Position numbers and translations under genes: made by a program. A stretch of DNA of 14,694 nucleotides from AV17 sp046262735 (GTDB lineage: Bacteria; Verrucomicrobiota; Verrucomicrobiia; Chthoniobacterales; UBA10450): assembly GCA_046262735.1 (NCBI GenBank), contig JBHEMD010000036.1:1-14694 (forward strand), written 5' to 3'. Within the stretch, counting starts at the first letter, position 1. Each line of letters starts with the position of its first letter. The notes beneath the pieces were generated by a model, which made no database searches, was not told the origin of the DNA, and worked only from the letters and a program-made list of their open reading frames with translations. Shown here piece after piece: positions 6,419 through 14,156 of this stretch.

Positions 6419-7219
6419 ATGCAGTTCCCCTCGGCGCTCGATTTGGTGGTATCGGCGCTGGAGAAGATTCGGCAGACGAGCGATCGCTTGCCGCAGGCGT
6501 CGCGGAGCGCGCTCGCGGGATTGGAGGCGGGGGGTCCTATAGTCGCTTCCCCGCGGGAAGCGCATGTGTCGCCCACCAGACGACGGCCACAGAGCGATCC
6601 CTCAGACAAAGCGGCATTGCTCGTGCCGATTCGCGAGCGAGTTTGCGCCTGCGTGAAATGTCCGCATCTCGCGCGTTCCCGCACGCAGACGGTGTTCGGC
6701 GTCGGCAATCCGGATGCCGAACTGATGTTTATCGGTGAAGCACCGGGCGCGGACGAGGACGCGCAAGGGGAACCATTTGTTGGTCGCGCCGGTCTATTGC
6801 TGACGAAGATCATCAAGGCGATGGGTTTTGCGCGTGAGGACGTTTACATTGCGAACGTTTTGAAGTGCCGCCCGGATATGCCGGCCGGCTCCTTTGGCAA
6901 TCGCGTGCCGACGCCGGTCGAGATGCAAACGTGCCGGCCATATCTCGTGGAACAGATCGATGTGATTCAGCCGAAGGTCGTCATCGCGCTCGGCGCGGTC
7001 GCGGTCGAAGGTTTGCTCGGTGTCCGCGGGACGATGCGCGACCTGCGCGGCCGCTGGCACACTTACAATCAGACACCGCTCATGATCACGTATCACCCGG
7101 CGTATCTCCTCCGCAATCAGTCGCCGTCGGAAAAGCGCAAGGTCTGGGAAGATATGCTCCAGGTGCTCGAACGCCTCGACCGCCCGATCACTGACAAGCA
7201 ACGCAATTATTTTTTGTGA
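6419..7219 (+). CDS. Family 4 uracil-DNA glycosylase (4Fe-4S)
   Basis: Removes uracil arising from cytosine deamination or misincorporation in DNA. The 266-residue product carries the family 4 signatures: cluster cysteines C78 and C81 (CVKC), C150 (NVLKCRP) and C172; motif GEAPGADEDAQGEPF at 106-120; and the catalytic-region motif YHPAYLLRN at 225-233 with H226. The catalytic core starts near residue 68. Before it lies a weakly conserved 65-residue leader (helix MQFPSALDLVVSALEKI, then a low-complexity linker) that includes a palindrome-encoded stretch VASPREA (42-48). The frame is open back to 5783 but that part is antisense to queA; ATG 6419 is the first start after it. TGA stop falls at the left border of the next repeat. 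Confidence 0.92.
   Translation: MQFPSALDLVVSALEKIRQTSDRLPQASRSALAGLEAGGPIVASPREAHVSPTRRRPQSDPSDKAALLVPIRERVCACVKCPHLARSRTQTVFGVGNPDAELMFIGEAPGADEDAQGEPFVGRAGLLLTKIIKAMGFAREDVYIANVLKCRPDMPAGSFGNRVPTPVEMQTCRPYLVEQIDVIQPKVVIALGAVAVEGLLGVRGTMRDLRGRWHTYNQTPLMITYHPAYLLRNQSPSEKRKVWEDMLQVLERLDRPITDKQRNYFL
6544..6562. repeat. Palindrome inside the glycosylase linker
   Basis: Perfect 8-base arms CGCTTCCC (6544-6551) and GGGAAGCG (6555-6562) around CGC, preceded by ATAG (6539-6542). It encodes residues 42-48 in the variable linker before the iron-sulfur core. The location in a non-conserved region and the hairpin plus tetranucleotide layout suggest a captured repeat unit, with less certainty than the queA example. 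Confidence 0.5.
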
Positions 7220-7221
7220 TT

Positions 7222-7298
7222 CGGCAGGGCGAGACTCTGTCGAACCGACGAATGCTCACGCGTTGAAGATGTCGGCTCCGCAGAGCGTCGCCCTACCG
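7222..7298. repeat. GTAG-type REP-like doublet at convergent gene ends
   Basis: A 28-base arm at 7222-7249 pairs with 7271-7298 at 22 of 28 positions (core AGGGCGA…CTCTG…CCGAC against GTCGG…CAGAG…TCGCCCT). The minus-strand unit begins with GTAG (plus-strand CTAC at 7293-7296) followed by a GCTC-TGCG-GAGC hairpin; the plus-strand unit has GCAG in the same place. The TAG stop of the minus-strand squalene-type synthase is the TAG of this GTAG. Confidence 0.75.
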
Positions 7299-8300
7299 AG
7301 ATGGTTCTCGAAACATTTTCTCGATCACGCGTCGGCTGGCGAGGGTGATCGCCAGCTGCGCGATCAACGCGCGCACTTCGCTGCGCGGGACTTTGATCGT
7401 GCGATGCAAAATTGTCGCGCCGCCGTCACGTAAAAGCGCGAGCGTGCGCCGGCCGATCAAGGCCGGCAACGCCGTGGCAGCGCGGACCCGATGATTTCGG
7501 ACCGCGAGTGAGTATTGCCTTCCCGCGCTCAACCCAGTGGCGGCTTTGTCGAGCCACTTGGCGTAAACCGGCAAAAACCGTTCGGGCTGTTGGACGATTT
7601 GTTCCGGCTTCAAAACCACGGCAGCCAGTTCAGCGACCGGAAAATAACAGCGGCCGGCGCGCAGATCGGACCCGACGTCGCGCAGAATATTAACCAGTTG
7701 GAGTCCCATGCCGTATGTTTTGCCAAGCGCGAGCATCTCTTCCTGGCTCAATCGGGAAAAGTTGCGCAGATGCTGGAAACAAAGCCGTGTCCAGAATTGG
7801 CCGACACAGCCGGCGACCAGATAAGTGTACTCATCGAGCTCGGCGGCAGTGGCGAGCGCGCGGACTTGCGTTGCGCCGCCGAACCGTTCCAAATCCAAAG
7901 TTTGCCCACGCGTGATTTTTTGGAGGAGCGCGCGTACTTCATCGCGATCAGCCGGATCGAGCGCGTTGAGCTGAGATAAAAAATCCGGCAAAGATTCAAC
8001 CAGAATGCGTTCGGCGACGTTCTCCTGCAACGGCCCGAACGAACCGACAAGATCGACAATCCCGCCCGGCTCATCCTCGCCCCGAATCAGTTGAGACAAT
8101 TGCGCGAGCTTTTGTAATCGCAGCTCGCGCGAGTTATGCGCCGTGTCCGCGATCGTATCGGTGGTGCGCGCGAGCAAATAGGCCAATCCGACGGGCTCAC
8201 GCAGGCGTGCCGGCAAAATGCGGATCGAAAGATAAAAAGAGCGCGAGACCGAGCGCAGGATCGAATCTGCGGGGCGGCCCGAAGAACTATGGGCTGACAT
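7293..8300 (-). CDS. Squalene/phytoene synthase family protein (bacterial squalene synthase type)
   Basis: Head-to-head condensing prenyltransferase, most likely joining two farnesyl diphosphates. Of 335 residues, the visible landmarks are SRSFYLSIRILP (19-30), first metal-binding motif D48-TIA-D52, LVAGCVGQFWT (161-171), and second motif N204-ILR-D208-VGS-D212 followed by GRCYFP. The wording near 38-53 and 161-171 resembles bacterial squalene synthases such as that of Methylococcus more than carotenoid CrtB, but a C30 carotenoid or phytoene role cannot be excluded. The frame could start at 8354, but ATG 8300 gives a normal N-terminus and overlaps the stop of the upstream DUF362 gene by 14 bases, implying translational coupling. 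No shc or hpn genes are in the window. Stop TAG is supplied by the repeat. Confidence 0.88.
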   Translation of the reverse strand: MSAHSSSGRPADSILRSVSRSFYLSIRILPARLREPVGLAYLLARTTDTIADTAHNSRELRLQKLAQLSQLIRGEDEPGGIVDLVGSFGPLQENVAERILVESLPDFLSQLNALDPADRDEVRALLQKITRGQTLDLERFGGATQVRALATAAELDEYTYLVAGCVGQFWTRLCFQHLRNFSRLSQEEMLALGKTYGMGLQLVNILRDVGSDLRAGRCYFPVAELAAVVLKPEQIVQQPERFLPVYAKWLDKAATGLSAGRQYSLAVRNHRVRAATALPALIGRRTLALLRDGGATILHRTIKVPRSEVRALIAQLAITLASRRVIEKMFREPSR

Positions 8301-9336
8301 TTTTGATCTCGATTCGGTCCGGCGCCGCGTTGCCCAAGCCAAGCTGGCTCGCAATCGGGATGTAATCCGCGATGTGTCCGATCTTCGGCAGGCTGGCGCG
8401 AGCGCGCCATTGCTGGATCCGTTTCAATGCCACCGCGTCAAGCGCGACCGGGTCCTTGCTCGCATAAAGAGTGGCATGATGCAGCGCCCAGTTCGGTTGA
8501 GATTGCGGGCCACCGGCATATTGGGCGACGAGGCCGTCCATCAGATTGAACACTACCCTGGGTCGGACGAGCGGATGCGCATAAATCTGCGCGATACTTT
8601 CGGCCCCGAAACCGAAGCCTTGGGCGAAGCGGCGCCAATTGTCGATGTTCGGAATGGTCATGTTATAAAGGCAACCGGCGATGCCGTTGGTTTCGCTGCT
8701 GCTCATCACTGGCACGTTGATGACCTTGGTGACTTCGCTGGAGAGAATTCGAGAAAAATGACTGATCGTGCTGATGTTTTCGGTATCGGAGAGCAGCGGC
8801 ATTTTGCCTTTGCTGCCTTTGTAATCGAAGTCGCCCCAGATGAGTTTGCCCATCAGCGGCGCGCTCAGCACCGTTTTGGGATCGTAGCCATCGCGCGGCG
8901 CGATCGGCTTCACCTGATACCCATCGGCGCTGCGCCGATAACCGGCGGCATCTGTCCCGCCTAACGAACGGTCCCACACAATGATATCGGGCCGGTGGAG
9001 CCCGGCGGCGACCAGTCCCTCGACGATCGCATTGACGACATCATGATGAGTTGTAAAAAGCTCGCCGCCCGCCGCCGAGATCTTGATCCCAACCTTGTCG
9101 TTTATCGAAACGAGCGAGCCCCACGCTTTTGCCACATCGGTTTGGCCTGTCGCGGCCATGACCAGCCGGTTGACCATCGCGCGCACGACGGGCGCGTTCG
9201 TTTCATAATTTTTGATCGCATCTGCGTCGTGGATTGCCCAGACAATCGAGGGCGTCGGAGTTGGCCGCGGCGACTGCGCGAGCGCGGGTGAAATAGTGGC
9301 GAGCAAAACAAGAGCTAAGGTTAACGTTCTTGTCAT
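8287..9336 (-). CDS. Exported DUF362 domain protein
   Basis: A 349-residue protein with a clear signal peptide (MTRTLTLALVLLATISPALA, cleavage expected after residue 20) and a Pro/Thr-rich start of the mature part (QSPRPTPTPS). DUF362 features: DKVGIKISAAGG near 80-91, KVINVPVMSS near 204-213 followed by GIAGCLYNMTIPN, and SKDPVALDAVAL near 293-304. The molecular function of the domain is not established; no ferredoxin-type cysteine cluster is visible. A longer frame to 9369 would put extra residues ahead of the signal peptide, so ATG 9336 is chosen; that ATG lies in the left arm of a repeat. The gene overlaps the squalene-type synthase by 14 bases, so both are expected on one transcript. Confidence 0.85.
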   Translation of the reverse strand: MTRTLTLALVLLATISPALAQSPRPTPTPSIVWAIHDADAIKNYETNAPVVRAMVNRLVMAATGQTDVAKAWGSLVSINDKVGIKISAAGGELFTTHHDVVNAIVEGLVAAGLHRPDIIVWDRSLGGTDAAGYRRSADGYQVKPIAPRDGYDPKTVLSAPLMGKLIWGDFDYKGSKGKMPLLSDTENISTISHFSRILSSEVTKVINVPVMSSSETNGIAGCLYNMTIPNIDNWRRFAQGFGFGAESIAQIYAHPLVRPRVVFNLMDGLVAQYAGGPQSQPNWALHHATLYASKDPVALDAVALKRIQQWRARASLPKIGHIADYIPIASQLGLGNAAPDRIEIKNVSP

Positions 9337-9409
9337 GTCGAGCGAAGTCTCCCGCCCGGGCGGGATCAATGTTACAATGAGAGATTCCTCGACTCCGCTC
9401 GGAATGACA
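9331..9409. repeat. Inverted repeat carrying start codons on both strands
   Basis: Arms at 9331-9349 (TGTCATGTCGAGCGAAGTC) and 9391-9409 (GACTCCGCTCGGAATGACA) pair at 16 of 19 positions. A perfect 16-base palindrome, TCCCGCCCGGGCGGGA, lies inside at 9350-9365. Both ends read ATGACA outward: the left one is the start of the DUF362 gene, the right one (9404) is an in-frame possible start for hemW. It occupies nearly the whole gap between the divergent genes, so their promoters must be within or overlap it. Confidence 0.75.
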
Positions 9410-9427
9410 ACAGAAGCTGACGAACTT

Positions 9428-10594
9428 ATGGGCGCACGGGCGAATCACAACTGGGCAACTGACAAGTGCGACACTCACAGACCGCCACTCCGACAATCGG
9501 TTCGTCACCTTTACGTGCACATTCCTTTTTGCGCGCGGATTTGTCCCTACTGCGCGTTTTACAAGGAGCTGCTCGATCGCGCACAAAGCGAGCGGTTTTG
9601 TGACGCGCTGCTCCGGGAGCTGGGCCAGCACGCACAAGATCGACATCCTCGTCCTTCGACCATTTATTTTGGCGGCGGGACGCCGACGGCGCTAACCACC
9701 TCGCAATTGCAATTGCTGCTCGCCGGTTTTCACGACCAGCTCGACTTGTCGGATTTGCGCGAATGGACATTTGAGGCCAACCCCGGCAGCGTTTCCACTC
9801 GCAAAGCCGACGTGCTCGGAAAATTTCGCGTCAATCGGATCAGTATGGGCGTGCAGTCGTGGGACAACGATTTGCTCAAACTGCTCGGGCGCGAGCACAA
9901 CGCGCGACAGGCGGAAGACTCGTTTTTGATTCTGCGCGACGCGGGATTTTCCAACATCAACATCGATTTGATGTTCGGTTTGCCCGGTCAAACGCTGGAG
10001 CAATGGCGCTCGACGCTCGAGAAAACGATCGCGCTCGGGCCCGAACACATCTCGACCTATTGCCTGACTTACGAGGAAGACACCGAGTTTTTTCTGCGGC
10101 ACGCCCGCGGCGAAATGGGCGCTGACCCGGAAGTCGAAGCGGAGTTGTTTGAATCAACGATGTCGATCTTACAACGTGCGGGTTACGACCATTACGAGAT
10201 CTCCAATTACGCGCGGCGCGGTTCCGAGTCGCTTCACAATCGCGCCTACTGGAGCGGCGAGGATTATCTCGGCATCGGGCCGAGCGCGTTTTCCACAATC
10301 GAAATGCGACGCTGGCAAAATGTCTGCGATTACCGCGCGTATGCCGAGCGAGTTTGCTCCGACCAATCGGCCATCGGTTCAGTCGAAAATCTGACGCGAG
10401 AAATGAAACGATGCGAGCGCATCGCTCTTGGCCTGCGCACGCGCGAGGGCGTTCAGGCCGAGCTGCTCGCGGAGCGCTCTGATCAGGTGAACGAGCTTGT
10501 TGGGCTCGGTTTGCTTCAAGCGTTAAACGGCAATTTCGTGGTCACGCCAGCCGGCAAGTTAGTTGCCGACTCCGTCGCCGAAGCGCTGGTTTAA
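9428..10594 (+). CDS. hemW: HemW-type radical SAM protein (haem chaperone)
   Basis: HemW binds haem and delivers it to respiratory-chain proteins; homologues are often mislabelled oxygen-independent coproporphyrinogen oxidase. The 388-residue product has the radical SAM cluster motif C35-ARI-C39-PY-C42 followed by AF rather than the extra cysteine of HemN, which favours HemW. Also seen: GGGTP (82-86) for SAM binding, ANPGS, MGVQSWD, INIDLMFGLPGQT, STYCLTYEEDT, and HNRAYWSGEDYLGIGPSAF, then the C-terminal HemN_C-like domain. Start is uncertain: ATG 9428 and ATG 9404 are both in frame, the latter inside the repeat. The TAA stop lies 21 bases from the end of the convergent uppS. Confidence 0.9.
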   Translation: MGARANHNWATDKCDTHRPPLRQSVRHLYVHIPFCARICPYCAFYKELLDRAQSERFCDALLRELGQHAQDRHPRPSTIYFGGGTPTALTTSQLQLLLAGFHDQLDLSDLREWTFEANPGSVSTRKADVLGKFRVNRISMGVQSWDNDLLKLLGREHNARQAEDSFLILRDAGFSNINIDLMFGLPGQTLEQWRSTLEKTIALGPEHISTYCLTYEEDTEFFLRHARGEMGADPEVEAELFESTMSILQRAGYDHYEISNYARRGSESLHNRAYWSGEDYLGIGPSAFSTIEMRRWQNVCDYRAYAERVCSDQSAIGSVENLTREMKRCERIALGLRTREGVQAELLAERSDQVNELVGLGLLQALNGNFVVTPAGKLVADSVAEALV

Positions 10595-10615
10595 TTTACG
10601 GCGTGAAAAGGGACG

Positions 10616-11332
10616 CTACTCGACTGCGCCGTAGCGGCGCTGGCGACGGCCGTATTCTTCGACCGCGGCGATGAGATCTTTCTTGCTGAAGTCGGGCCAG
10701 AGTTTTTGGGTGACGTAAATTTCGGTGTAGGAGAGCTGCCAGAGAAGAAAGTTCGACAGCCGCATCTCGCCGGAAGTGCGGATAAGCAAATCGGGGTCGG
10801 GATAATAACGGGTGTAAAGATGTTTGCTGAACATCTCCACGTCGATCATGCCTTTGTCGATGTGGCCGAGTTCGATTGCGCGAAGCAGGCTCTTGATGCC
10901 GTCTATGATCTCGAGGCGGCCGCCATAACTGAGCGCCAGGATCAAAGTGAGCCCCGTGCCGCCGGAGGTTTGTTCGATCGTTTTATGCAACTGTTCCTGA
11001 CAGGCGCGCGGCAGATCGGTTAGCCGGCCGATTGCCTGAAGCCGCACATTTTTCTCGATCAGCTCGGGGGTTTTTTCCTTCAGAAACTTCTCGAGCAGGC
11101 GCATCAGTGCGGTGACCTCGGTCTTTGGGCGCTGCCAGTTCTCGGCCGAAAATGCATAAAGCGTGAGATACTCGACCTTCAGTTCGGCACAGCCTTCCAC
11201 ACACTCGCGCGCCGCGTCCGAACCTTTTTCGTGACCCTTGATCCGAGGCAAACCTCGCGCGCGCGCCCACCGGCCGTTGCCGTCCATGATGATGGCGATA
11301 TGCCGCGGAACAGCTTTGCTGCTCGGCGCCAT
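10616..11332 (-). CDS. uppS: Isoprenyl transferase (undecaprenyl diphosphate synthase)
   Basis: Adds cis-isoprene units to farnesyl diphosphate to make the C55 carrier lipid used for peptidoglycan and other envelope glycans. The 238-residue protein begins MAPSSKAVPRH and shows IMDGNGRWA with catalytic D17 (16-23), a KGHEKG segment, LYAFSAENWQRP, and near the C-terminus RTSGEMRLSNFLLWQ and TEIYVTQKLWPDF, all family signatures. ATG 11332 starts one base after the TAA of purA (TAA-A-ATG), so the two genes are tightly coupled in translation; a longer frame would run into purA. Chain-length specificity (C55 or another) cannot be read with certainty. Confidence 0.95.
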   Translation of the reverse strand: MAPSSKAVPRHIAIIMDGNGRWARARGLPRIKGHEKGSDAARECVEGCAELKVEYLTLYAFSAENWQRPKTEVTALMRLLEKFLKEKTPELIEKNVRLQAIGRLTDLPRACQEQLHKTIEQTSGGTGLTLILALSYGGRLEIIDGIKSLLRAIELGHIDKGMIDVEMFSKHLYTRYYPDPDLLIRTSGEMRLSNFLLWQLSYTEIYVTQKLWPDFSKKDLIAAVEEYGRRQRRYGAVE

Positions 11333-11333
11333 T

Positions 11334-12602
11334 TTACAAAACAATGGTCTGGCCGCGGGCCGGTCCCACACTCACGACCGACAACGGCGCGCCAGTCAGC
11401 TCGCAGATGTAGCTCAGGTAATCTTTCGCCGCGGCCGGCAACACCGAAAACTTTCGGATCGAATGGATAGATTTTTTCCAGCCGCGCAATTCCTCATAGA
11501 TCGGCTCGCAATTGTCGAGTTGCGCGGCGTCGCTGGGCGGCACCTTGAGGCGTTTGCCGGCCAATCGATAAGCGACGCATACTCGGATCGGATCGACGTC
11601 ATCGAGGCCGTCGAGATTGGTAACCGCGAGTTCGTCAATGCCGTTAATCATGCAGGCATAACGCGTCGCCACGGCGTCGAACCAACCACAGCGGCGCGCC
11701 CGGCCGGTGGTGGCGCCGAATTCGCGGCCGAGCTTGTGCAGCATCTCGGCGAATTGTCGATCTTCGCTCGGCAAGGGACCCTCGCCCACGCGGGTGGTGT
11801 AAGCTTTCATCACGCCCACGACCCGGTCCATCCGGTGCGGCGGCACGCCCGTGCCGGTGCACGCGCCGCCGGCGGTCGTATTTGAGGACGTGACATAAGG
11901 GTAAGTCCCGTGGTCGATATCCAAAAACGTGCCCTGGGCGCCTTCAAAGAGGATCTCTTTGCCGCGTTCCAGCGCGCGATGCAGATAAACAACCGTGTTC
12001 GCAACAAACGGTCGCAATTTCTCACCGGCCGCGAGGTAACTTTCGTTGACCTCGCGGAAATTAATCGGGGCTGCGCCGAGCGCCTCGAGGATGCTGTTGT
12101 TCTCGCGGACTTTGGCCTGAAGCTTTTTCGAAAACGAAATCGGCTGCATCAGGTCGGAAACGCGCAGGCCGGTGCGGGCGGCCTTGTCGCCATAAGCCGG
12201 ACCGATGCCGCGTTTGGTCGTGCCGATTTTGGCGCGTCCCTTGCGCAGCTCGCGCTGCTCATCGAGAAGCCGGTGGTAGGGCAGGACAAGATGCGCGCAA
12301 TCGCTGATCAAAAGGTTATTGTCGATCTTGATTCCCACGCTGCGGAGACGATCGATTTCCGACACAAGCGCGATCGGATCGATCACGACGCCATTGCCGA
12401 TCACGCACATTTTGCTGCGTCTAAGGATGCCCGACGGAATTAGGTGCAAAACATACTTGTTGCCGCGATGGATGACGGTGTGCCCGGCATTGTTGCCGCC
12501 CTGGCTGCGGACCACGATGTCGGCCTGGCCGGTTAACACATCGATGATTTTGCCCTTACCCTCATCGCCCCATTGCGCGCCGATCAGGATTGTGTTTGCC
12601 AT
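11334..12602 (-). CDS. purA: Adenylosuccinate synthetase
   Basis: Converts IMP and aspartate to adenylosuccinate with GTP, the first committed step of AMP synthesis. The 422-residue protein starts MANTILIGAQWGDEGKGK, with catalytic D13 and the P-loop-like GDEGKGK (12-18), and NAGHT with H41 at 38-42. Further signatures are KRGIGPAYGDKAARTGLR, QGTFLDIDHGTYPYVTSSN, GRARRCGWFDAV and the C-terminal SVGPARGQTIVL. A frame extension to 12641 adds residues not found in the family, so ATG 12602 is chosen. It is the first gene of a pair with uppS; the 173-base gap to the divergent DUF3309 gene should hold its promoter and contains an inverted repeat. Confidence 0.97.
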   Translation of the reverse strand: MANTILIGAQWGDEGKGKIIDVLTGQADIVVRSQGGNNAGHTVIHRGNKYVLHLIPSGILRRSKMCVIGNGVVIDPIALVSEIDRLRSVGIKIDNNLLISDCAHLVLPYHRLLDEQRELRKGRAKIGTTKRGIGPAYGDKAARTGLRVSDLMQPISFSKKLQAKVRENNSILEALGAAPINFREVNESYLAAGEKLRPFVANTVVYLHRALERGKEILFEGAQGTFLDIDHGTYPYVTSSNTTAGGACTGTGVPPHRMDRVVGVMKAYTTRVGEGPLPSEDRQFAEMLHKLGREFGATTGRARRCGWFDAVATRYACMINGIDELAVTNLDGLDDVDPIRVCVAYRLAGKRLKVPPSDAAQLDNCEPIYEELRGWKKSIHSIRKFSVLPAAAKDYLSYICELTGAPLSVVSVGPARGQTIVL

Positions 12603-12630
12603 CGGGAATTCCAATTCGGCAAAAAAATTC

Positions 12631-12661
12631 TCCCGACGCATCCGGCAAGACGCAGTCGGGA
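12631..12661. repeat. Inverted repeat in the purA 5' region
   Basis: Perfect 7-base arms TCCCGAC (12631-12637) and GTCGGGA (12655-12661) around 17 bases, about 30 bases upstream of the purA ATG. It may be a leader hairpin, an operator or another dispersed repeat; nothing in the window decides between these. The rest of the 12603-12775 gap shows no recognisable promoter. Confidence 0.4.
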
Positions 12662-12775
12662 CTTGCCGCGGAACGATAGGAAGAGCAGGCGCGGCTGCAA
12701 GAGATTTCCCGGCTCGCTCAATGGCACCTCATTTCGGGGTTGCTATTCAACCAACCGCCCGACTAGCCTCGGCTC

Positions 12776-12928
12776 ATGCGCACACTCCTGCTGATTATTC
12801 TTATTATCCTGTTGATTGGAGCATTGCCGACCTGGCCCTACAGCACCGGCTGGGGATACTACCCGAGCGGCGGCCTTGGTCTGATTCTTCTGATTGTCAT
12901 AATCTTTGCGCTAATGGGCCGGGCTTAA
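12776..12928 (+). CDS. DUF3309 family small membrane protein
   Basis: A 50-residue protein: a hydrophobic start (MRTLLLIILIILLIGALP), a conserved centre TWPYSTGWGYYPSGG, and a second hydrophobic stretch GLGLILLIVIIFALMGRA ending in TAA. This matches the DUF3309 family, tiny proteins of unknown function with two short membrane segments flanking the aromatic/glycine centre. Start ATG 12776 is the only reasonable one; no strong Shine-Dalgarno precedes it. It diverges from purA (173 bases) and converges on the M23 peptidase (48 bases). Confidence 0.88.
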   Translation: MRTLLLIILIILLIGALPTWPYSTGWGYYPSGGLGLILLIVIIFALMGRA

Positions 12929-12959
12929 CGATAGAACCACACGCCGCACTAACGCAGAG

Positions 12960-12973
12960 TCGTCGCGCGACGA
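12960..12973. repeat. Short palindrome between convergent genes
   Basis: TCGTCGCGCGACGA is a perfect 14-base palindrome in the 48-base gap between the DUF3309 and M23 genes. No T-run follows on either strand, so a terminator role is only a possibility. Confidence 0.35.
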
Positions 12974-12976
12974 TCT

Positions 12977-14065
12977 TCAGCGCTGGGAAGCGACCGCTTT
13001 TTTCAAGGCCGCTGAGGATTCACCTGAGCCGCCGCCGGTGCGCGCGTGCGAATAATTGCGTTCCCGGTCCCAGTGAATAAGCGCGTCGTGCGTAAACGTG
13101 TTCATCGCGATCCGGTAGGTGCCGCCAACGGTTTGCAGATGCCGGTGTGAAAGGATGAACTGGGTTGGGTCGTAGTAATTGCTCGAGTTGCGCGCGAACT
13201 TGGCCCGGCTCATCCCAATGGCAAGATTTTTGCGGATTTCCAAATGCAGATGCGCATCGTAGATGCCGTGCGCGTTACCGATGGTAGCGATCTTTTGTCC
13301 GCGCGAAACCGCCTGGCCGCGCCGGACGATGATGCTGTTTAAGTGGCCGTAGAGCGAATCGATGTTTTTGACCACACCGTATTCGCGAAAGGCGTGGCGG
13401 ATAATGACGACGTTGCCCCAGCCCATGTGACAATCGCGAGCGAAAACCACTACCCCCTCGCCAATGCTGTAAACCGGATCGCCCAGATCGGTGTCGCCGC
13501 CGCGGACGCCATCACAATCTTCGCCAAGGTGACCATTCGAGCGATAGCCGCGGGCTTTGTAGTAGCCTTGGGCGTCAGGTTTACCGATCGGGAAATCGAA
13601 GCCATCAGCCAGCTTCGTGAACGCGCTCTCCATTAAGAGACTGATTGGTTGCGATGGTGCGGCGTCGGTTCGCGGTGATTGTCGATCTAACGACGGACGC
13701 GACGAGACCGATCCGGCGACTGTTGATTGTCGATCCAACGGAGCGCGAACAAATTGCGGTGAGGTCTTGGCAATTGGGGTCACCGGAGGCGTCAAATACC
13801 TGGTGGTTAATCGCGTTTCGCGCTCGATTTTTTCCCGCGCGAGCGCGCCTGCTTTGCGCATGTCGTCGAGCGTGATCTTCGATTTCGCTGATTCCTTCCG
13901 CGGTGCGGCCGGTTTCACCGTTTCGGCAGGTATCTCTTCGTCGTCCTCAATTATCGAAACGGCGGCGGTGTTGAGGGCTTGCCGTGGAAGTTCGACCATT
14001 TGAGCGTTTGTCTGGGCGAGAAGTGCGAAGCCGAGAAAAGCTCCGCCCAGCAGGGCTCTGCGCAT
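12977..14065 (-). CDS. Exported M23 family peptidase
   Basis: A 362-residue zinc metallopeptidase of the lysostaphin/LytM type, expected to cut or bind peptidoglycan outside the cytoplasmic membrane. N-terminal signal peptide ends near LAQTNA (residue 21). A spacer of about 120 residues, acidic then Pro/Ser/Thr-rich, contains LDRQS twice (110-114 and 126-130). The M23 core follows: H179-LGE-D183, then GEGVVVFA, YGH (H241), VSRGQKIATIGN and the H272-L-H274 pair. All metal and catalytic positions expected of an active enzyme are present. Two cysteines (C184, C212) could pair. A C-terminal tail of about 60 residues ends in a Gly/Ser-rich and basic stretch. ATG 14065 starts directly at the signal peptide. 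The upstream gap holds a repeat. Confidence 0.9.
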   Translation of the reverse strand: MRRALLGGAFLGFALLAQTNAQMVELPRQALNTAAVSIIEDDEEIPAETVKPAAPRKESAKSKITLDDMRKAGALAREKIERETRLTTRYLTPPVTPIAKTSPQFVRAPLDRQSTVAGSVSSRPSLDRQSPRTDAAPSQPISLLMESAFTKLADGFDFPIGKPDAQGYYKARGYRSNGHLGEDCDGVRGGDTDLGDPVYSIGEGVVVFARDCHMGWGNVVIIRHAFREYGVVKNIDSLYGHLNSIIVRRGQAVSRGQKIATIGNAHGIYDAHLHLEIRKNLAIGMSRAKFARNSSNYYDPTQFILSHRHLQTVGGTYRIAMNTFTHDALIHWDRERNYSHARTGGGSGESSAALKKAVASQR

Positions 14066-14156
14066 AAGCGCGCCGTTGTAACGAAAAGCGGGTTGGGTGG
14101 CAAGAACTTATTCACACTTGTTCACGGCGCCTGGCCGACCTGGGCGAGACACCGCA

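Noticed and set aside
11238..11885. 215-codon plus-strand frame opposite purA and uppS
   Set aside because: Both genes on the other strand are certain; the frame is a by-product of GC-rich codon use.
12631..12661. Resemblance of the inner sequence (TTGCCGGATGCG, minus strand) to E. coli REP
   Set aside because: Short match, no GTAG flank and a distant organism; likely chance.
12319..13080. 253-codon plus-strand frame across purA, the gap and the M23 end
   Set aside because: It is antisense to two recognised genes and overlaps the DUF3309 gene in a different frame; no recognisable domain.
13677..13742. Tandem repeat in the M23 spacer (GATTGTCGAT twice)
   Set aside because: Only two short imperfect copies encoding LDRQS; too little to call a repeat array.
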